DNA of 64,000 nucleotides from the NCBI RefSeq assembly GCF_900104925.1, contig NZ_LT629735.1, positions 3,951,001 to 4,015,000 on the forward strand, in the 5' to 3' direction. The DNA is from Opitutus sp. GAS368. Lineage in GTDB: Bacteria; Verrucomicrobiota; Verrucomicrobiia; Opitutales; Opitutaceae. The notes under the pieces were generated by a model. It ran no database searches, had not been told where the DNA came from, and saw only the letters and a list, made by a program, of their open reading frames with translations. Shown here one piece after another: positions 19,469 to 27,962 of the stretch. Within the stretch, counting starts at the first letter, position 1. Every line of letters begins with the position of its first letter. The position numbers were made by a program, and so were the translations under genes.

Positions 19469-20953
19469 TCAGCGCTCCCGCCGTTCCTTGAGCTTCCGCA
19501 AATCGATCACCAGGTCGTAGTCCTTGGCGGCCGGCGCCTCGCGGCCGGAAGCCAAGGTGTAGCTGCCGCCCGTGGGCAGCCTGATGGGAAAACGCTCGTG
19601 CATGGCGGCGGCGACCATCTCCTTCGGCGCCCAGTCAGAACTGCTGGAAAGCGAACCAAACTCGTCGAAATAAACCCGGGTGGTGCTGCGGTCCTCGATC
19701 GACGGCGTGATGACGAAGACTTTGGTCGGCTTGGTGAAATTCACGCGCAACAGCGAGCCCCGGGCGATTTCCCACTCGTTGCTCTGCGGCTCCGCCAGCA
19801 GCTGGTAGGCGTTGCGATTGGCCATGAACGCCACCGCCGCCGCAAGGAGGGCCAGCCCGGCATACCGCAGCAAGGGCTTGCCGGTGGCCGCGTTCGCCAT
19901 GGCGCGCAGGGAGTAGACCATCAGCACCACGACCAGTCCGGACAGGGCGAAAATCGTACGGTAGGCGATGGAGCGCTCGGCCGCCGCCAGACTCACGGCG
20001 TGCGCGAAGAACGGCAGGATGACCAGGCACCACAGCCACTTGCGCTTGGTCTGCGGATTGGGCTGCCGCAGACTGAGGCGCACGCCCGCGGCGATGAACG
20101 CGACCACTCCCGCGACAGTCAGCCAGAAGATCCACGCGCCTTGGCCGAAATCATCCCGCAAGGCGTAGAGGCCGAGCGCATTGGCCAGCGGATACTGGAA
20201 GAACCAGGCCAGTTTCGTGAGCGGATTGTTTTCCACCTGCATGCGGACCGATTCGCGAAAGACGCCACTCTCGAACAGGCCCCGCATCAGAAAATAGCTG
20301 AACGCAATCCCCACGGTCAGCGCGGTGAGATGGTAGGCCAGCCATTTGCCGTCGCTCGTGGTCTCCCGTGTGCCGCGCACCAGCAGGACGGCCGCGATGG
20401 GCACGATGGCGAAGAGGGCGTTGGATTGGTAAATCAAGGTGGCCAGCGCATAGATGAAGCAGCCGCCCACGAGGGCCACGAAGCGCTTCAAACCGCCGCG
20501 CTCAAGCTCGGTCTCGATCGCCGAGAAGCCGGCCACGGACAGCACCAGCGCGAGCACCTGCGGCCAGCTGATGGCCCAGCCGGCAGCCACCTGCGCGGCC
20601 GGGAGCAGCGCCACGCCCAGCCCGATGCCCGCGGCCTCCACCTCCGTCCAGCCCGACTGGTAAAGCTGGCGCCAGAGGGCCAGGGCCAGCACCGCCAGCA
20701 GCAGCACGGTGATCATGCGCAGCAAAGGCAGGCGGGCCACCTCATCGGTCAGGATGAAACTGGTCTCCAGCAAAGCCCCGTAGAGCGGGCGACCGTGCGA
20801 CGCCGCGACCTTCACGATCTTGCCCGGCTCCTCCCTCGCCTCGCGGAGATAGGAGTAATCGTCGCGGAAGCCAAAATCCTCAAACACCGTCTGCCAATAG
20901 ACGGCAAGCGGGGCAAGGATCAGGGCGTAAAGGCAGATGCGCGTGCGAATCAT
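19469..20953 (-). CDS. polytopic membrane protein, GT-C-like
   Basis: A 494-residue protein with about ten to twelve hydrophobic spans. After the first helix comes FEDFGFRDDYSYLREA, an acidic pair in the first extracytoplasmic loop as in GT-C glycosyltransferases and GtrII-like glucosyltransferases. A soluble C-terminal part (about 400-494) follows the last span. Its start codon overlaps the stop of the upstream DNA polymerase (TGATG), so the two are probably co-translated. A lipid-linked sugar transfer role is only a suggestion from the topology. Confidence 0.65.
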   Translation of the reverse strand: MIRTRICLYALILAPLAVYWQTVFEDFGFRDDYSYLREAREEPGKIVKVAASHGRPLYGALLETSFILTDEVARLPLLRMITVLLLAVLALALWRQLYQSGWTEVEAAGIGLGVALLPAAQVAAGWAISWPQVLALVLSVAGFSAIETELERGGLKRFVALVGGCFIYALATLIYQSNALFAIVPIAAVLLVRGTRETTSDGKWLAYHLTALTVGIAFSYFLMRGLFESGVFRESVRMQVENNPLTKLAWFFQYPLANALGLYALRDDFGQGAWIFWLTVAGVVAFIAAGVRLSLRQPNPQTKRKWLWCLVILPFFAHAVSLAAAERSIAYRTIFALSGLVVVLMVYSLRAMANAATGKPLLRYAGLALLAAAVAFMANRNAYQLLAEPQSNEWEIARGSLLRVNFTKPTKVFVITPSIEDRSTTRVYFDEFGSLSSSSDWAPKEMVAAAMHERFPIRLPTGGSYTLASGREAPAAKDYDLVIDLRKLKERRER

Positions 20954-23136
20954 CAGAGGGTCATCTCTTGCTGAGCCGGTTGTGGCTTAATCCCGAGGAA
21001 ACGTCCATAACGTTCCAGCCAGTCGTCGATTTTTCCCAGATAATATACAGGATCGTAAGGCGCCGCGGCGGCATCGTGCGCCGCCAGGGGCCGGGCCCGC
21101 TGCCAGTCGGAGGTCTGGCCCTTGGCCTTCGGCCCGATGAAGTAGCTGACCCGCTCGCCCATCCGGGGGCGGGGATTCATCTGCAGGGCGACTTCCGCCG
21201 CGGCCCGGCGCGGTTTGCCGCCGCCGGCGACCCACTGCTGGTAGGCCTCGGGATTCTGGCTGAGGGTCTCGGCCTTGGCCAGGTCCGCCACCGGTTGCTC
21301 GCGCGCGGCGATGGTCTTGCGCAACCGTTCGATTTCCGTGACGGGCGAAACTTCGGACACGCCGAGCAGGTACGCGATGAGCAGGTCGCCCAGCCGTTTC
21401 AGAAAGGGCTCGATCCCGCGCGACCGGAGGGCCGAACCGCGCAGGGTGACCTCGCCGCCGGCCGCCAGGGCGTAGTTCTTGGCCTTGTAGCAGAACATCG
21501 CGTCGTAGGTGCCGTCGTATTCCAGCTCGATGCCCGCGGGCAGGATCTTTCCCACCAGGGCCAGCAATTCCTCGGGCTTCGCGAAATACCTGTCCGTCGA
21601 AAGGTAGATGCCGTCCGTGTCAGCCTCGAGGATGGTGCAGCCGTGTTTCTGGAACTCCTCGATCAACGCCTGCAGCAGCTCGCGCCCACGCCGCGTCACT
21701 TCCGCCGCCAGTTCGCCGTCGCCGAAGCGCGCCCCGGAGAAGCCCAGGTAGCCGTAGAAGGAATTGATGAGGATCTTGAAGGTGGCCTGCCGCGCCTGCG
21801 CCTCGTCGCGCTCGGCCGCCGTCGGGGCCGCCTTGGCCAGCTGCTTGTATTTCAGGCGGTACTCGCGGAGCCGCCGCAGCATCGGGATGAACACCCCGAG
21901 CGTGTCGCTCGCCGGGTTCCGGCCCATCTGCAGCAGCAGGCTCGGGTAAAGCGACGCGACGTCGAAGTGCAGCACATGTTTGAACACCCCTTCCTGGAAG
22001 CTGCGGGTGAAGCCGCCCTCGAACGGCGCGATGTCGATGGGCGCCGGGCAGCTGGCGCGGGCATGGTAATATTCCTCCAGGAACAGCAGGTCCACCTTGC
22101 CGGCCGTGCCGCGCAGCGCGGCCTCCTGCAGCAGGAGGGGGAACGCCCGGGCCTGTTCGAAATAGGTCGGCAGCAGCACGTCGGCCAACCCCCGGGTCTC
22201 GCGCAGATCGTCCGCGAGATAGGCCAGGAACTCCTCCCGGTTTTGCCGGAACGTGTGCTGGATCTCCGCCCCGTCGATGTAGGTGCGTCCCTCCCCTGAT
22301 TCCGGCGTGATGCCGAAATAGACCGCCGCATCCTTCAGGCCGTAGGCGGTCATCTCGCGGGCCGTGATATCGTAGAGCTGGACCATCAGGTAGGTGTCGA
22401 TCACCGCCCGGCCGGGCAGGTCGCAGCGGGAGAAATCGATCCAGCGCTCCGCTACCTTCATCTTGCTGTTGCGGAATTCGGCCGGCAGGCCGAAGCGGCC
22501 CCAGGCGCACGGCACCTTGAGGCGCTTCGACCGGGTGCGCAGGTAGTCGAGGTCGAACTTGAAGATGTTGTGACCCTCGATGACGTCGGGGTCGAGTTCA
22601 CGCAGCATGTCATTGAACGCCAGCAGCAGCCGTTTCTCGCCGGCGTCAGTCTCCTCGCCCAGCGTCAGCAGCTCGCGCCGGGTCCCGCACTGCAGGCCGA
22701 TGGCCAGCACCCGGTCGCCGGGATTCTTCGCGTCGCTGAAGGCGCCGGCTTCGGCCGCGCCGGTCTCGATGTCGAGCTGGCAGCGGCGCAGGTCGGCGAA
22801 CTTCAGGTCGGCATACAGCCGCGCGCGTTGCTGCAGCAGCCACTGGCTCTCGTAGGGCTTGAGCACGTCGATCGCCGCGCCCTCGCGCACGGCCTTGAAG
22901 AACACCTCGAAGCTGCCCAGCGATTCGGCGTGGGCCAGCCAGTTGAAGGTCCCCTCGCCCTTCAGGCGCTCAAAGCTGATGCCCTCGTGCGGCGTCTCCG
23001 CCGCCAGCCAGGCGAACGGTTTGAAAACCTCCGTGCGCTCCTCGCGCCCGCCCCCGGGCGTCGCGTAGCACCCGTGCACCTTGCCGGCGTCGTCAATCCA
23101 GAGCCCGCACAGGGTGTCGCTGGCCTTGTTTGTCAT
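20953..23136 (-). CDS. family-B DNA polymerase
   Basis: A 727-residue polymerase of the PolB class with a proofreading domain. The exonuclease motifs are CQLDIETGA (I) and VIEGHNIFKFDLDYL (II). Polymerase motif A is HFDVASLYPSLL, motif B KILINSFYGYLG and motif C EADTDGIYLS with the catalytic aspartates. The C-terminal third is shorter than in E. coli PolII (783 residues). It is probably a repair or translesion enzyme. The ATG at 23136 lies in the outer end of an inverted repeat (23131-23214), so the present start may have been created or moved by that repeat. Confidence 0.9.
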   Translation of the reverse strand: MTNKASDTLCGLWIDDAGKVHGCYATPGGGREERTEVFKPFAWLAAETPHEGISFERLKGEGTFNWLAHAESLGSFEVFFKAVREGAAIDVLKPYESQWLLQQRARLYADLKFADLRRCQLDIETGAAEAGAFSDAKNPGDRVLAIGLQCGTRRELLTLGEETDAGEKRLLLAFNDMLRELDPDVIEGHNIFKFDLDYLRTRSKRLKVPCAWGRFGLPAEFRNSKMKVAERWIDFSRCDLPGRAVIDTYLMVQLYDITAREMTAYGLKDAAVYFGITPESGEGRTYIDGAEIQHTFRQNREEFLAYLADDLRETRGLADVLLPTYFEQARAFPLLLQEAALRGTAGKVDLLFLEEYYHARASCPAPIDIAPFEGGFTRSFQEGVFKHVLHFDVASLYPSLLLQMGRNPASDTLGVFIPMLRRLREYRLKYKQLAKAAPTAAERDEAQARQATFKILINSFYGYLGFSGARFGDGELAAEVTRRGRELLQALIEEFQKHGCTILEADTDGIYLSTDRYFAKPEELLALVGKILPAGIELEYDGTYDAMFCYKAKNYALAAGGEVTLRGSALRSRGIEPFLKRLGDLLIAYLLGVSEVSPVTEIERLRKTIAAREQPVADLAKAETLSQNPEAYQQWVAGGGKPRRAAAEVALQMNPRPRMGERVSYFIGPKAKGQTSDWQRARPLAAHDAAAAPYDPVYYLGKIDDWLERYGRFLGIKPQPAQQEMTL

Positions 23137-23214
23137 CCTGAGCGAAGCGAAGGATCCGGAATGATAAACGTCAACGGTCGGGCTGCTGGATGCTTCGCGC
23201 CGCTCCGCATGACA
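23131..23214. repeat. inverted repeat, GTCATTCTGAG family, short copy (diverged)
   Basis: Left arm TGTCATCCTGAGCGAAGCGA (from 23131) pairs with the right arm ending GCGCCGCTCCGCATGACA at 23214, with several mismatches; 30 bases lie between. Same family as 27522-27897, 31808-31891 and 41118-41190. The polB start codon is inside the left arm. Confidence 0.85.
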
Positions 23215-23227
23215 GAAAAAGCGAAAA

Positions 23228-23575
23228 TCAGAACGGCTTGAAGAGCACCATCACCAGCGCCACGGCGATCAACACGAGGGCCGTCAGGCTCAGCGTGTCG
23301 CGCAGGTGCGGCCGGCGGTAGGCCACGCCGGCCAGGGCGGACAGCCCCAGCCAGCAGAAAAACTTCACCAGCACCCAGCCGGTGGCGAAGGGAATCTTGC
23401 TGAGAGCCAGCAGGCCGAAGCCGCTGCCGAGCATCAGGAGCGCCGCGATACCGGTGATCATCAGGGTGCGCTTGCGATTCTCCGGCGCCGGGTTGGCGAA
23501 CGCCATGAAGGTGTGCGCCGTCAGCACGATCAGGGAAAGCAGGTGCAGGAGGAGATAGTAAGGCAGTCTTTCCAT
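23228..23575 (-). CDS. small four-helix membrane protein
   Basis: A 115-residue protein with four predicted membrane helices (LLLHLLSLIVLTAHTFMAF; LMITGIAALLMLGSGFGLLA; VLVKFFCWLGLSALAGVAY; LTALVLIAVALVMVLF). No catalytic motif is visible. The size and topology resemble small SirB/YeiH-like hypotheticals. I chose ATG 23575 (MERLPYYLLL) rather than the upstream ATG at 23605. Confidence 0.6.
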   Translation of the reverse strand: MERLPYYLLLHLLSLIVLTAHTFMAFANPAPENRKRTLMITGIAALLMLGSGFGLLALSKIPFATGWVLVKFFCWLGLSALAGVAYRRPHLRDTLSLTALVLIAVALVMVLFKPF

Positions 23576-23842
23576 GGTGGTGGGTTGAAAATAATGACTC
23601 CCCATATGTGCCGTGCGCCCCGGGGCTCATGTCCTTTTTAAGTTAAAGGTGGGCACCACCCGACGGACCTTCTGCCTTCCGGTTTACGGCCTGGCATCAG
23701 CCCGCCTGTCAGCGGCTCCCAAATTATAGCAAAGGCAAAGAGCGTTGTATGGAGCACCTCGAACACTACAGGGTGTCGGCGAGGAAGCTAGCCCGCCCGC
23801 CCCCGCCGTCAAATGCGAATCCTTGGCTTCAGCCGGCGTTTC
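23576..23842. other. intergenic stretch with nothing recognised
   Basis: No gene, RNA or repeat that I can support. With the adjacent REP pair, the whole gap to the DUF2017 gene is 325 bases. Confidence 0.4.
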
Positions 23843-23892
23843 TGTAGCGGCGCTCTATGAGCGCCGGACGGCGGTCATAGACCGCCGCTACA
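23843..23892. repeat. REP pair (GTAGCGGCG family), 50 bp
   Basis: Two GTAG-headed hairpins face each other: TGTAGCGGCG then CTC-TAT-GAG, and its mirror with GTC-ATA-GAC. It is the reverse complement of the 34084-34133 element with 49 of 50 bases identical. It ends 8 bases before the DUF2017 stop. Confidence 0.9.
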
Positions 23893-23900
23893 GCTCTTGT

Positions 23901-24362
23901 TCACGCCTCGGCGGCCGTCGGATCCAGATGCTCCAAAATGATCTTCTGCACCTGGTCGAGGAAGGTGTAGCTGGCGAACGGCACGCGCATCTCGTCGGCG
24001 ATGGCCTCGGGCGGCACGTCCTCGTCCTCCAACAGGTCGGCCGGGATGCCCTGCAGCCAGCGCGTCAGGATCTGGATGCGCAGCGCCGAGCAGCCGCGCA
24101 GCAGCGACTCGCTGTTGTGCGAGTCGATGGCGATCGTCCCCTCCGAGAAGAACTCCGAGCCGAACAGGCCGAGCAGCTCGCGCACGTCGCTGTTCTGCCC
24201 GGCGAGGAGCTCCCCGGTCCAGGTCTCGTTGAACTCGCTGTCATCCTCCGGGAAGGTGGCGCGGATCGCGAGGTTCTGGCGCAGGTCATCCGCCGCCTGC
24301 TTGATGATGTCGAGCAGCGGTGCCACGGCGCTGATGTTCAGCTTGATCTCAACCCGCTTCAT
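23901..24362 (-). CDS. DUF2017-like protein next to clpS
   Basis: A 153-residue acidic, helical protein starting MKRVEIKLNISAVAPLLDII, with NLAIRATFPEDDSEFNETW and LRGCSALRIQILTRWLQGIP. In actinobacteria DUF2017 genes adjoin clpS; the same arrangement here (clpS, 161 bases upstream on the same strand) supports the assignment and a link to adaptor-dependent proteolysis. The biochemical role is unknown. Confidence 0.65.
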   Translation of the reverse strand: MKRVEIKLNISAVAPLLDIIKQAADDLRQNLAIRATFPEDDSEFNETWTGELLAGQNSDVRELLGLFGSEFFSEGTIAIDSHNSESLLRGCSALRIQILTRWLQGIPADLLEDEDVPPEAIADEMRVPFASYTFLDQVQKIILEHLDPTAAEA

Positions 24363-24408
24363 TTACGATGGGGCCAATCCGCCGGCGCTTGCTCCGGCCT
24401 GGTTGAGC

Positions 24409-24486
24409 TGTAGGAGCCTGCTTGCAGGCGATAGGCAACACCCGCCAACTGACCACGCGCTGAATCGCCTGCAAGCAGGCTCCTAC
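24409..24486. repeat. REP pair (GTAGGAGC family)
   Basis: TGTAGGAGCCTGCTTGCAGG begins at 24409 (GTAG head, hairpin CTGC-TT-GCAG) and its inverse copy ends at 24486; arms of 23-24 bp are perfect over most of their length. It lies between clpS and the DUF2017 gene. A second copy is at 53458-53535. Confidence 0.9.
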
Positions 24487-24523
24487 GAGGAAATGGAGAA
24501 GAAGCGGACATGGTTGGCCGGAT

Positions 24524-24823
24524 TCACGTGGGCTCGGCGGGCTGGACGACGGCGGTGAGGTGCCACTGTTGCAGCGCGAAGACATACGCCTCGGCCTGCT
24601 CGCGCGTGCCCGACCACAGGATCGAGCGGCCCTGCTCGTGGATCTCGAGCATGTGTTTGCGGGCCCGCTCCTCGGCGAAGCCGAAGACCCGGCGCAGGAC
24701 CATGACCACATAGGACATCCGGTTGACCGGGTCGTTGAGCACCACGACGCGCCAGACATCGGTCAGCCGCGGTTGCGGCACCGGCACGGTTTGCGGGATC
24801 TTTTTGGTTTTCGTCTCGGCCAC
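24524..24823 (-). CDS. clpS: ATP-dependent Clp protease adaptor ClpS
   Basis: ClpS delivers N-degron substrates to ClpA/ClpC. The 99-residue protein has the core WRVVVLNDPVNRMSYVVMVL, where the DP-N-x-(M)xYV motif binds the N-terminal residue, and KHMLEIHEQGRSILWSGTRE. I chose GTG 24823 as the start because a repeat (24830-24903) abuts it. The open frame continues upstream through that repeat to an ATG inside proS, and such a reading would translate the repeat. No clear ribosome site precedes the GTG, so the repeat may have replaced the original leader. Confidence 0.88.
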   Translation of the reverse strand: MAETKTKKIPQTVPVPQPRLTDVWRVVVLNDPVNRMSYVVMVLRRVFGFAEERARKHMLEIHEQGRSILWSGTREQAEAYVFALQQWHLTAVVQPAEPT

Positions 24824-24829
24824 AGTTAA

Positions 24830-24903
24830 AGGTGGAACCCGGCCTCCGGACGGGTTTTCAGGACGCGCGCCAAGCCAACCCGTCCGGAGGCCGGGTTCCA
24901 CCT
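24830..24903. repeat. REP-like pair (GGTGGAACC family)
   Basis: AGGTGGAACCCGGCCTCCGG begins at 24830 and its inverse copy ends at 24903. Each arm holds GTGG followed by a hairpin AACCCG...CGGGTT. It separates proS from clpS. Relatives: 48343-48440, 51571-51674, 61645-61716, 62220-62293. Confidence 0.9.
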
Positions 24904-24929
24904 GGGGAGGCAATACCGATTCATCTGTC

Positions 24930-26693
24930 TCACGCTTTGCCGGCAGCTTCCTTGACGGCCTGGGCGACCGCGCTCTCGGCTTCGGCAATCGCCACCTTGC
25001 GCACTTCCTTCGCGTGGCGCCACTTTAATTCGAAGATGCCTTCCTTCAGGCCGCGGCCACCCACGGTCAGGCGCAACGGCAGGCCGATGAGGTCGGCGTC
25101 CTTGAACTTGACGCCCGGGCGCTCGGCGCGGTCGTCGATCAGCACGTCGGCGCCCGCCGCCTCGGCGGCTTGCGCGAGCTTGAGGCAGAGCTCAGTGCAC
25201 GCGGCGTCGGCCGGGTCGAGGTTGACGACCAGCACCTGCCAGGGCGCGACGTTCCACGGCCAGACGATGCCGTCGGCGTCGTTGCTCTGTTCGACCACGG
25301 CCTGCAGCGTGCGGCTGATGCCGATGCCGTAGCAACCCATGATCATCGGGTGCGACTGCTTCTGGTCGTCGGTGTAGACGGCGCCGAACTTCTCGGAGTA
25401 TTTCGTGCCGAGCTTGAAGACGTGGCCGACCTCGATCGCCCGGGCGATCTGCAGCGGCGCGCCCGTTTTCGGGTCGGGCTCGCCCACCCGCACGGTGCGG
25501 AAATCGCCAAACCGGGTGACCTGGAGGTCGCGGACGACATTCACGTTGCGCAGGTGGAAGCCGTCCTTGTTGGCGCCCGTCGTGCCGTTGCCGACAAGGC
25601 GGATGGCGTGGTCCGCGAAGACGCCAGCGAGGGCCGCCGGATTCTTGATGGTGCCCTTGACCGTGCCGAGGCTGCCGGGCTTGGCGCCCATGACCGGCTC
25701 GATCTCCTCCGGCGTGGCCTGACGCCACAGCTGGAAGCCCAGCGCGCCGAGCTTCGCCTCCTCGAGGTCGTCGCAACCGCGCAGGACCACGAGAAACGGC
25801 TTGCCGTCGCCCATGTAGACGAGGGTCTTGAACTGTTTGTCGGCGGCGACGCCGTAGGGTGCCGCCGCGAGGGCCGCGATGGTCACGATGCCCGGCGTGG
25901 CGAATTCCTCGAGCGCGCCCGCGGGGGCTGCATCGGCGAGGTCCGTCGGCACGATGCCGCTGGTGGCTTTCTCGCGGTTGGCGGAATAGCCGGAATCGGA
26001 ATAGATGATGTCGTCGTCACCCACCGGCGCCGGCACCATGAACTCATGCGAGAAGCTGCCGCCCATGACGCCGGTGTCGGCCTCGACCGCGATGGTCTTG
26101 AGGCCGCAGCGGGTGAAGAACGCCGTGTAGGCGCGTTTCATCTTGTTGTAGCTTACGATGGCGGCCTCGTCGGTCGCGTCGAAGCTGTAGGCGTCCTTCA
26201 TGATGAACTCGCGGGCGCGCATCAGGCCGTAGCGCGGGCGGATCTCGTTCCGGAACTTGGTGCCGATCTGGTAGAAATTCTTGGGCAGGTCGCGGTAGCT
26301 GGTGATCTCGGCCTTCACCAACGGCGTGATGACCTCCTCATGGGTCGGCCCGAGGACGAACTCCGGCTCCTTGCTCCGGCCCTTGCCGGCGCCGGCGTGG
26401 TCCACGCGAAACATGATCTCACGGGCCGCGGGCCAGCGCGGTCCTTCGACCCAGTTGTCGGCCGGGTGGATGAAGGGCATGGACAGCTCGATGGCCCCCT
26501 CGCGGTCCATCTCCTCGCGGCAGAGCTGGCTGATCTTTTGCACCACGCGCAGACCGGCCGGCATGTAGGTATAGAGGCCACCGGCCAGCTTGCGCACGAG
26601 GCCCGCGCGCAACAGGAGCTTGTGCGACGCGATCTCCGCGTCGGCGGGGCTTTCCTTCAATGTCGGAACGAACGTCTGCGACCAATATTTCAT
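24930..26693 (-). CDS. proS: prolyl-tRNA synthetase
   Basis: Charges tRNA-Pro. The 587 residues have the bacterial-type layout: class II motif 1 region (about 35-90), motif 2 (TKFRNEIRPRYGLMRAREFI), the YbaK-like editing insertion in the middle, motif 3 (GCYGIGISRTLQAVVE) and the anticodon domain (about 470-570). The start MKYWSQTFVPTLKE at 26693 is the standard N-terminus; the frame's upstream extension is discarded. Confidence 0.96.
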   Translation of the reverse strand: MKYWSQTFVPTLKESPADAEIASHKLLLRAGLVRKLAGGLYTYMPAGLRVVQKISQLCREEMDREGAIELSMPFIHPADNWVEGPRWPAAREIMFRVDHAGAGKGRSKEPEFVLGPTHEEVITPLVKAEITSYRDLPKNFYQIGTKFRNEIRPRYGLMRAREFIMKDAYSFDATDEAAIVSYNKMKRAYTAFFTRCGLKTIAVEADTGVMGGSFSHEFMVPAPVGDDDIIYSDSGYSANREKATSGIVPTDLADAAPAGALEEFATPGIVTIAALAAAPYGVAADKQFKTLVYMGDGKPFLVVLRGCDDLEEAKLGALGFQLWRQATPEEIEPVMGAKPGSLGTVKGTIKNPAALAGVFADHAIRLVGNGTTGANKDGFHLRNVNVVRDLQVTRFGDFRTVRVGEPDPKTGAPLQIARAIEVGHVFKLGTKYSEKFGAVYTDDQKQSHPMIMGCYGIGISRTLQAVVEQSNDADGIVWPWNVAPWQVLVVNLDPADAACTELCLKLAQAAEAAGADVLIDDRAERPGVKFKDADLIGLPLRLTVGGRGLKEGIFELKWRHAKEVRKVAIAEAESAVAQAVKEAAGKA

Positions 26694-26762
26694 GTGAACC
26701 CGGACGAGAACAACTCGCCCGGGGCGGCGCAAATGTATTTGCGCCCCGCACTCCCTCTTGAA

Positions 26763-26839
26763 TGGAGGCGGGACTATCAGTCCCGCGAGGCCTGTTCAGC
26801 GCCGCCAAAACCCGCGGGACTGATAGTGTCCCGCCTCCA
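26763..26839. repeat. REP-like pair (GGAGGCGGGAC family)
   Basis: TGGAGGCGGGACTATCAGTC starts at 26763, hairpin GCGGGAC-TATCA-GTCCCGC, and an inverse copy (with one inserted base) ends at 26839. It lies between the divergent starts of proS and the membrane-anchored protein, so it sits in their shared promoter region. Confidence 0.85.
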
Positions 26840-26886
26840 CGAATCCCACTTGAGGTCTGGCGGCGACTGTTATTGCCTTTCGGGCC

Positions 26887-27513
26887 ATGTCCGCCGCCGA
26901 CCACCGTCCGACCCCCAAGCCCTGGCCCATGAAATGGGTCGCGGTGGCCATTGTCGTCTTCGTGGTTGGTTACACGGTGGTCAACTTCTACTTCCGCAAG
27001 CCCGGCCGCGCCTACCGGCCCTACCAGGATGCGCAGGACCGGGCGACCACCGCCAGGCTGCTCGCCGCCGGCTGGCAGAAGATGCCGGTCGACGCGCGCC
27101 GACCCGTCGAGAAGCCCGCCGCGGACGACACCCCCGCCGCCGTGACCCGGGCCGCCCTCGGGCTCGGCCCCGACCTGACGGCCAACTTCGCCGAGCAACC
27201 CAAGCTGCTCACGACGATCGACCGCGTCGTCGCGCCGGCCAGCGTCGCCCACGGTGCCGACTACAACGCCTACTTCACCGCCAGTATCTCGAGCCAGAAG
27301 GCGCAGGTCGGCGACCTCGCGCTTTACCGCAAGGGCACCGAGCTCGTGTTGATTCCCAGCACCGAGCCGCTGCCCGGCAAGGACCTGATGAGCCGCTGGA
27401 GCGACTCCACCTATTGCGTGAATTTTTCCACGGCCAACCTGCCGCCCGGCCGCTACCAGGTCCGGATCGTCGCCCAGGGGCCGGCCCTCGCGTGGAGTTT
27501 TACGGTTAAGTAG
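26887..27513 (+). CDS. membrane-anchored hypothetical protein
   Basis: A 208-residue protein with one N-terminal span (MKWVAVAIVVFVVGYTVVNF, about 15-34) and an extracytoplasmic remainder. The Arg/Pro/Ala linker contains KPAADDTP; the C-terminal 90 residues look beta-rich (YNAYFTASISSQKAQVGDLA ... GRYQVRIVAQGPALAWSF). No family recognised. The repeat-boxed GIY-YIG element begins 9 bases after its stop. Confidence 0.6.
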   Translation: MSAADHRPTPKPWPMKWVAVAIVVFVVGYTVVNFYFRKPGRAYRPYQDAQDRATTARLLAAGWQKMPVDARRPVEKPAADDTPAAVTRAALGLGPDLTANFAEQPKLLTTIDRVVAPASVAHGADYNAYFTASISSQKAQVGDLALYRKGTELVLIPSTEPLPGKDLMSRWSDSTYCVNFSTANLPPGRYQVRIVAQGPALAWSFTVK

Positions 27514-27521
27514 TCTTGGTT

Positions 27522-27897
27522 TGTCATTCTGAGCGAAGCGAAGAATCCAGCTCAGCATGTGCGCCCACTCCGCCAACCGCTCGTATTGGGTCTACATTCT
27601 GACCAACCAACGTAATGGTACACTCTATGTCGGGGTGACCAATTCTCTCGAACGACGCATTTGGGAACATAAGACCAAGGCGATTGAAGGATTCACCAAG
27701 CAATACGGTCTCACTCAGTTGGTTCACTTCGAATCATTCCGTGACGTGAGCACGGCCATCGCCCGAGAAAAGGAGATCAAGGGCTGGCTTCGGAGACGGA
27801 AGCTGGCACTGATTGAAGAAGCTAACCCGCAGTGGACCGACTTGAGTGCCGGCTGGTTCGGTAGTTCGCTGGATTCTTCGCTGCGCTCAGAATGACA
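27522..27897. mobile_element. 376-bp element: inverted repeats enclosing a GIY-YIG gene
   Basis: A 30-bp arm at 27522-27551 (TGTCATTCTGAGCGAAGCGA...) and its inverse at 27868-27897 match at 29 of 30 positions. The GIY-YIG reading frame starts 6 bases after the left arm and ends inside the right arm. The same arms occur as short copies without a gene at 41118-41190, 31808-31891 and 23131-23214. No target duplication is visible. Interpreting this as a mobile unit with its own nuclease is inference. Confidence 0.7.
27557..27895 (+). CDS. GIY-YIG nuclease domain protein
   Basis: A 112-residue single-domain protein of the UvrC/homing-endonuclease GIY-YIG superfamily. The first strand is YWVYILTNQRNGTLYVGVT (the GIY and YIG triplets appear as WVY and YVG), Arg/His follow in SLERRIWEHKTKAIEGF, and the late AIAREKEIKGWLRRRK holds the expected acidic metal ligand. 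The last residues (SSLDSSLRSE) and the TGA stop are encoded by the right inverted-repeat arm, so the gene and the repeat are one unit. A DNA-nicking role in moving the element is plausible but unproven. Confidence 0.85.
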   Translation: MCAHSANRSYWVYILTNQRNGTLYVGVTNSLERRIWEHKTKAIEGFTKQYGLTQLVHFESFRDVSTAIAREKEIKGWLRRRKLALIEEANPQWTDLSAGWFGSSLDSSLRSE

Positions 27898-27962
27898 TGA
27901 ACGGGATACAATCCCCCATTGACGAACGCCGTCAGATGCCCGATTAAAGCGCACCTGCATCC

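Noticed and set aside
24824-24988. Longer ClpS reading frame
   Set aside because: Would translate the REP-like pair and overlap proS in another frame; ClpS homologues start near the GTG used.
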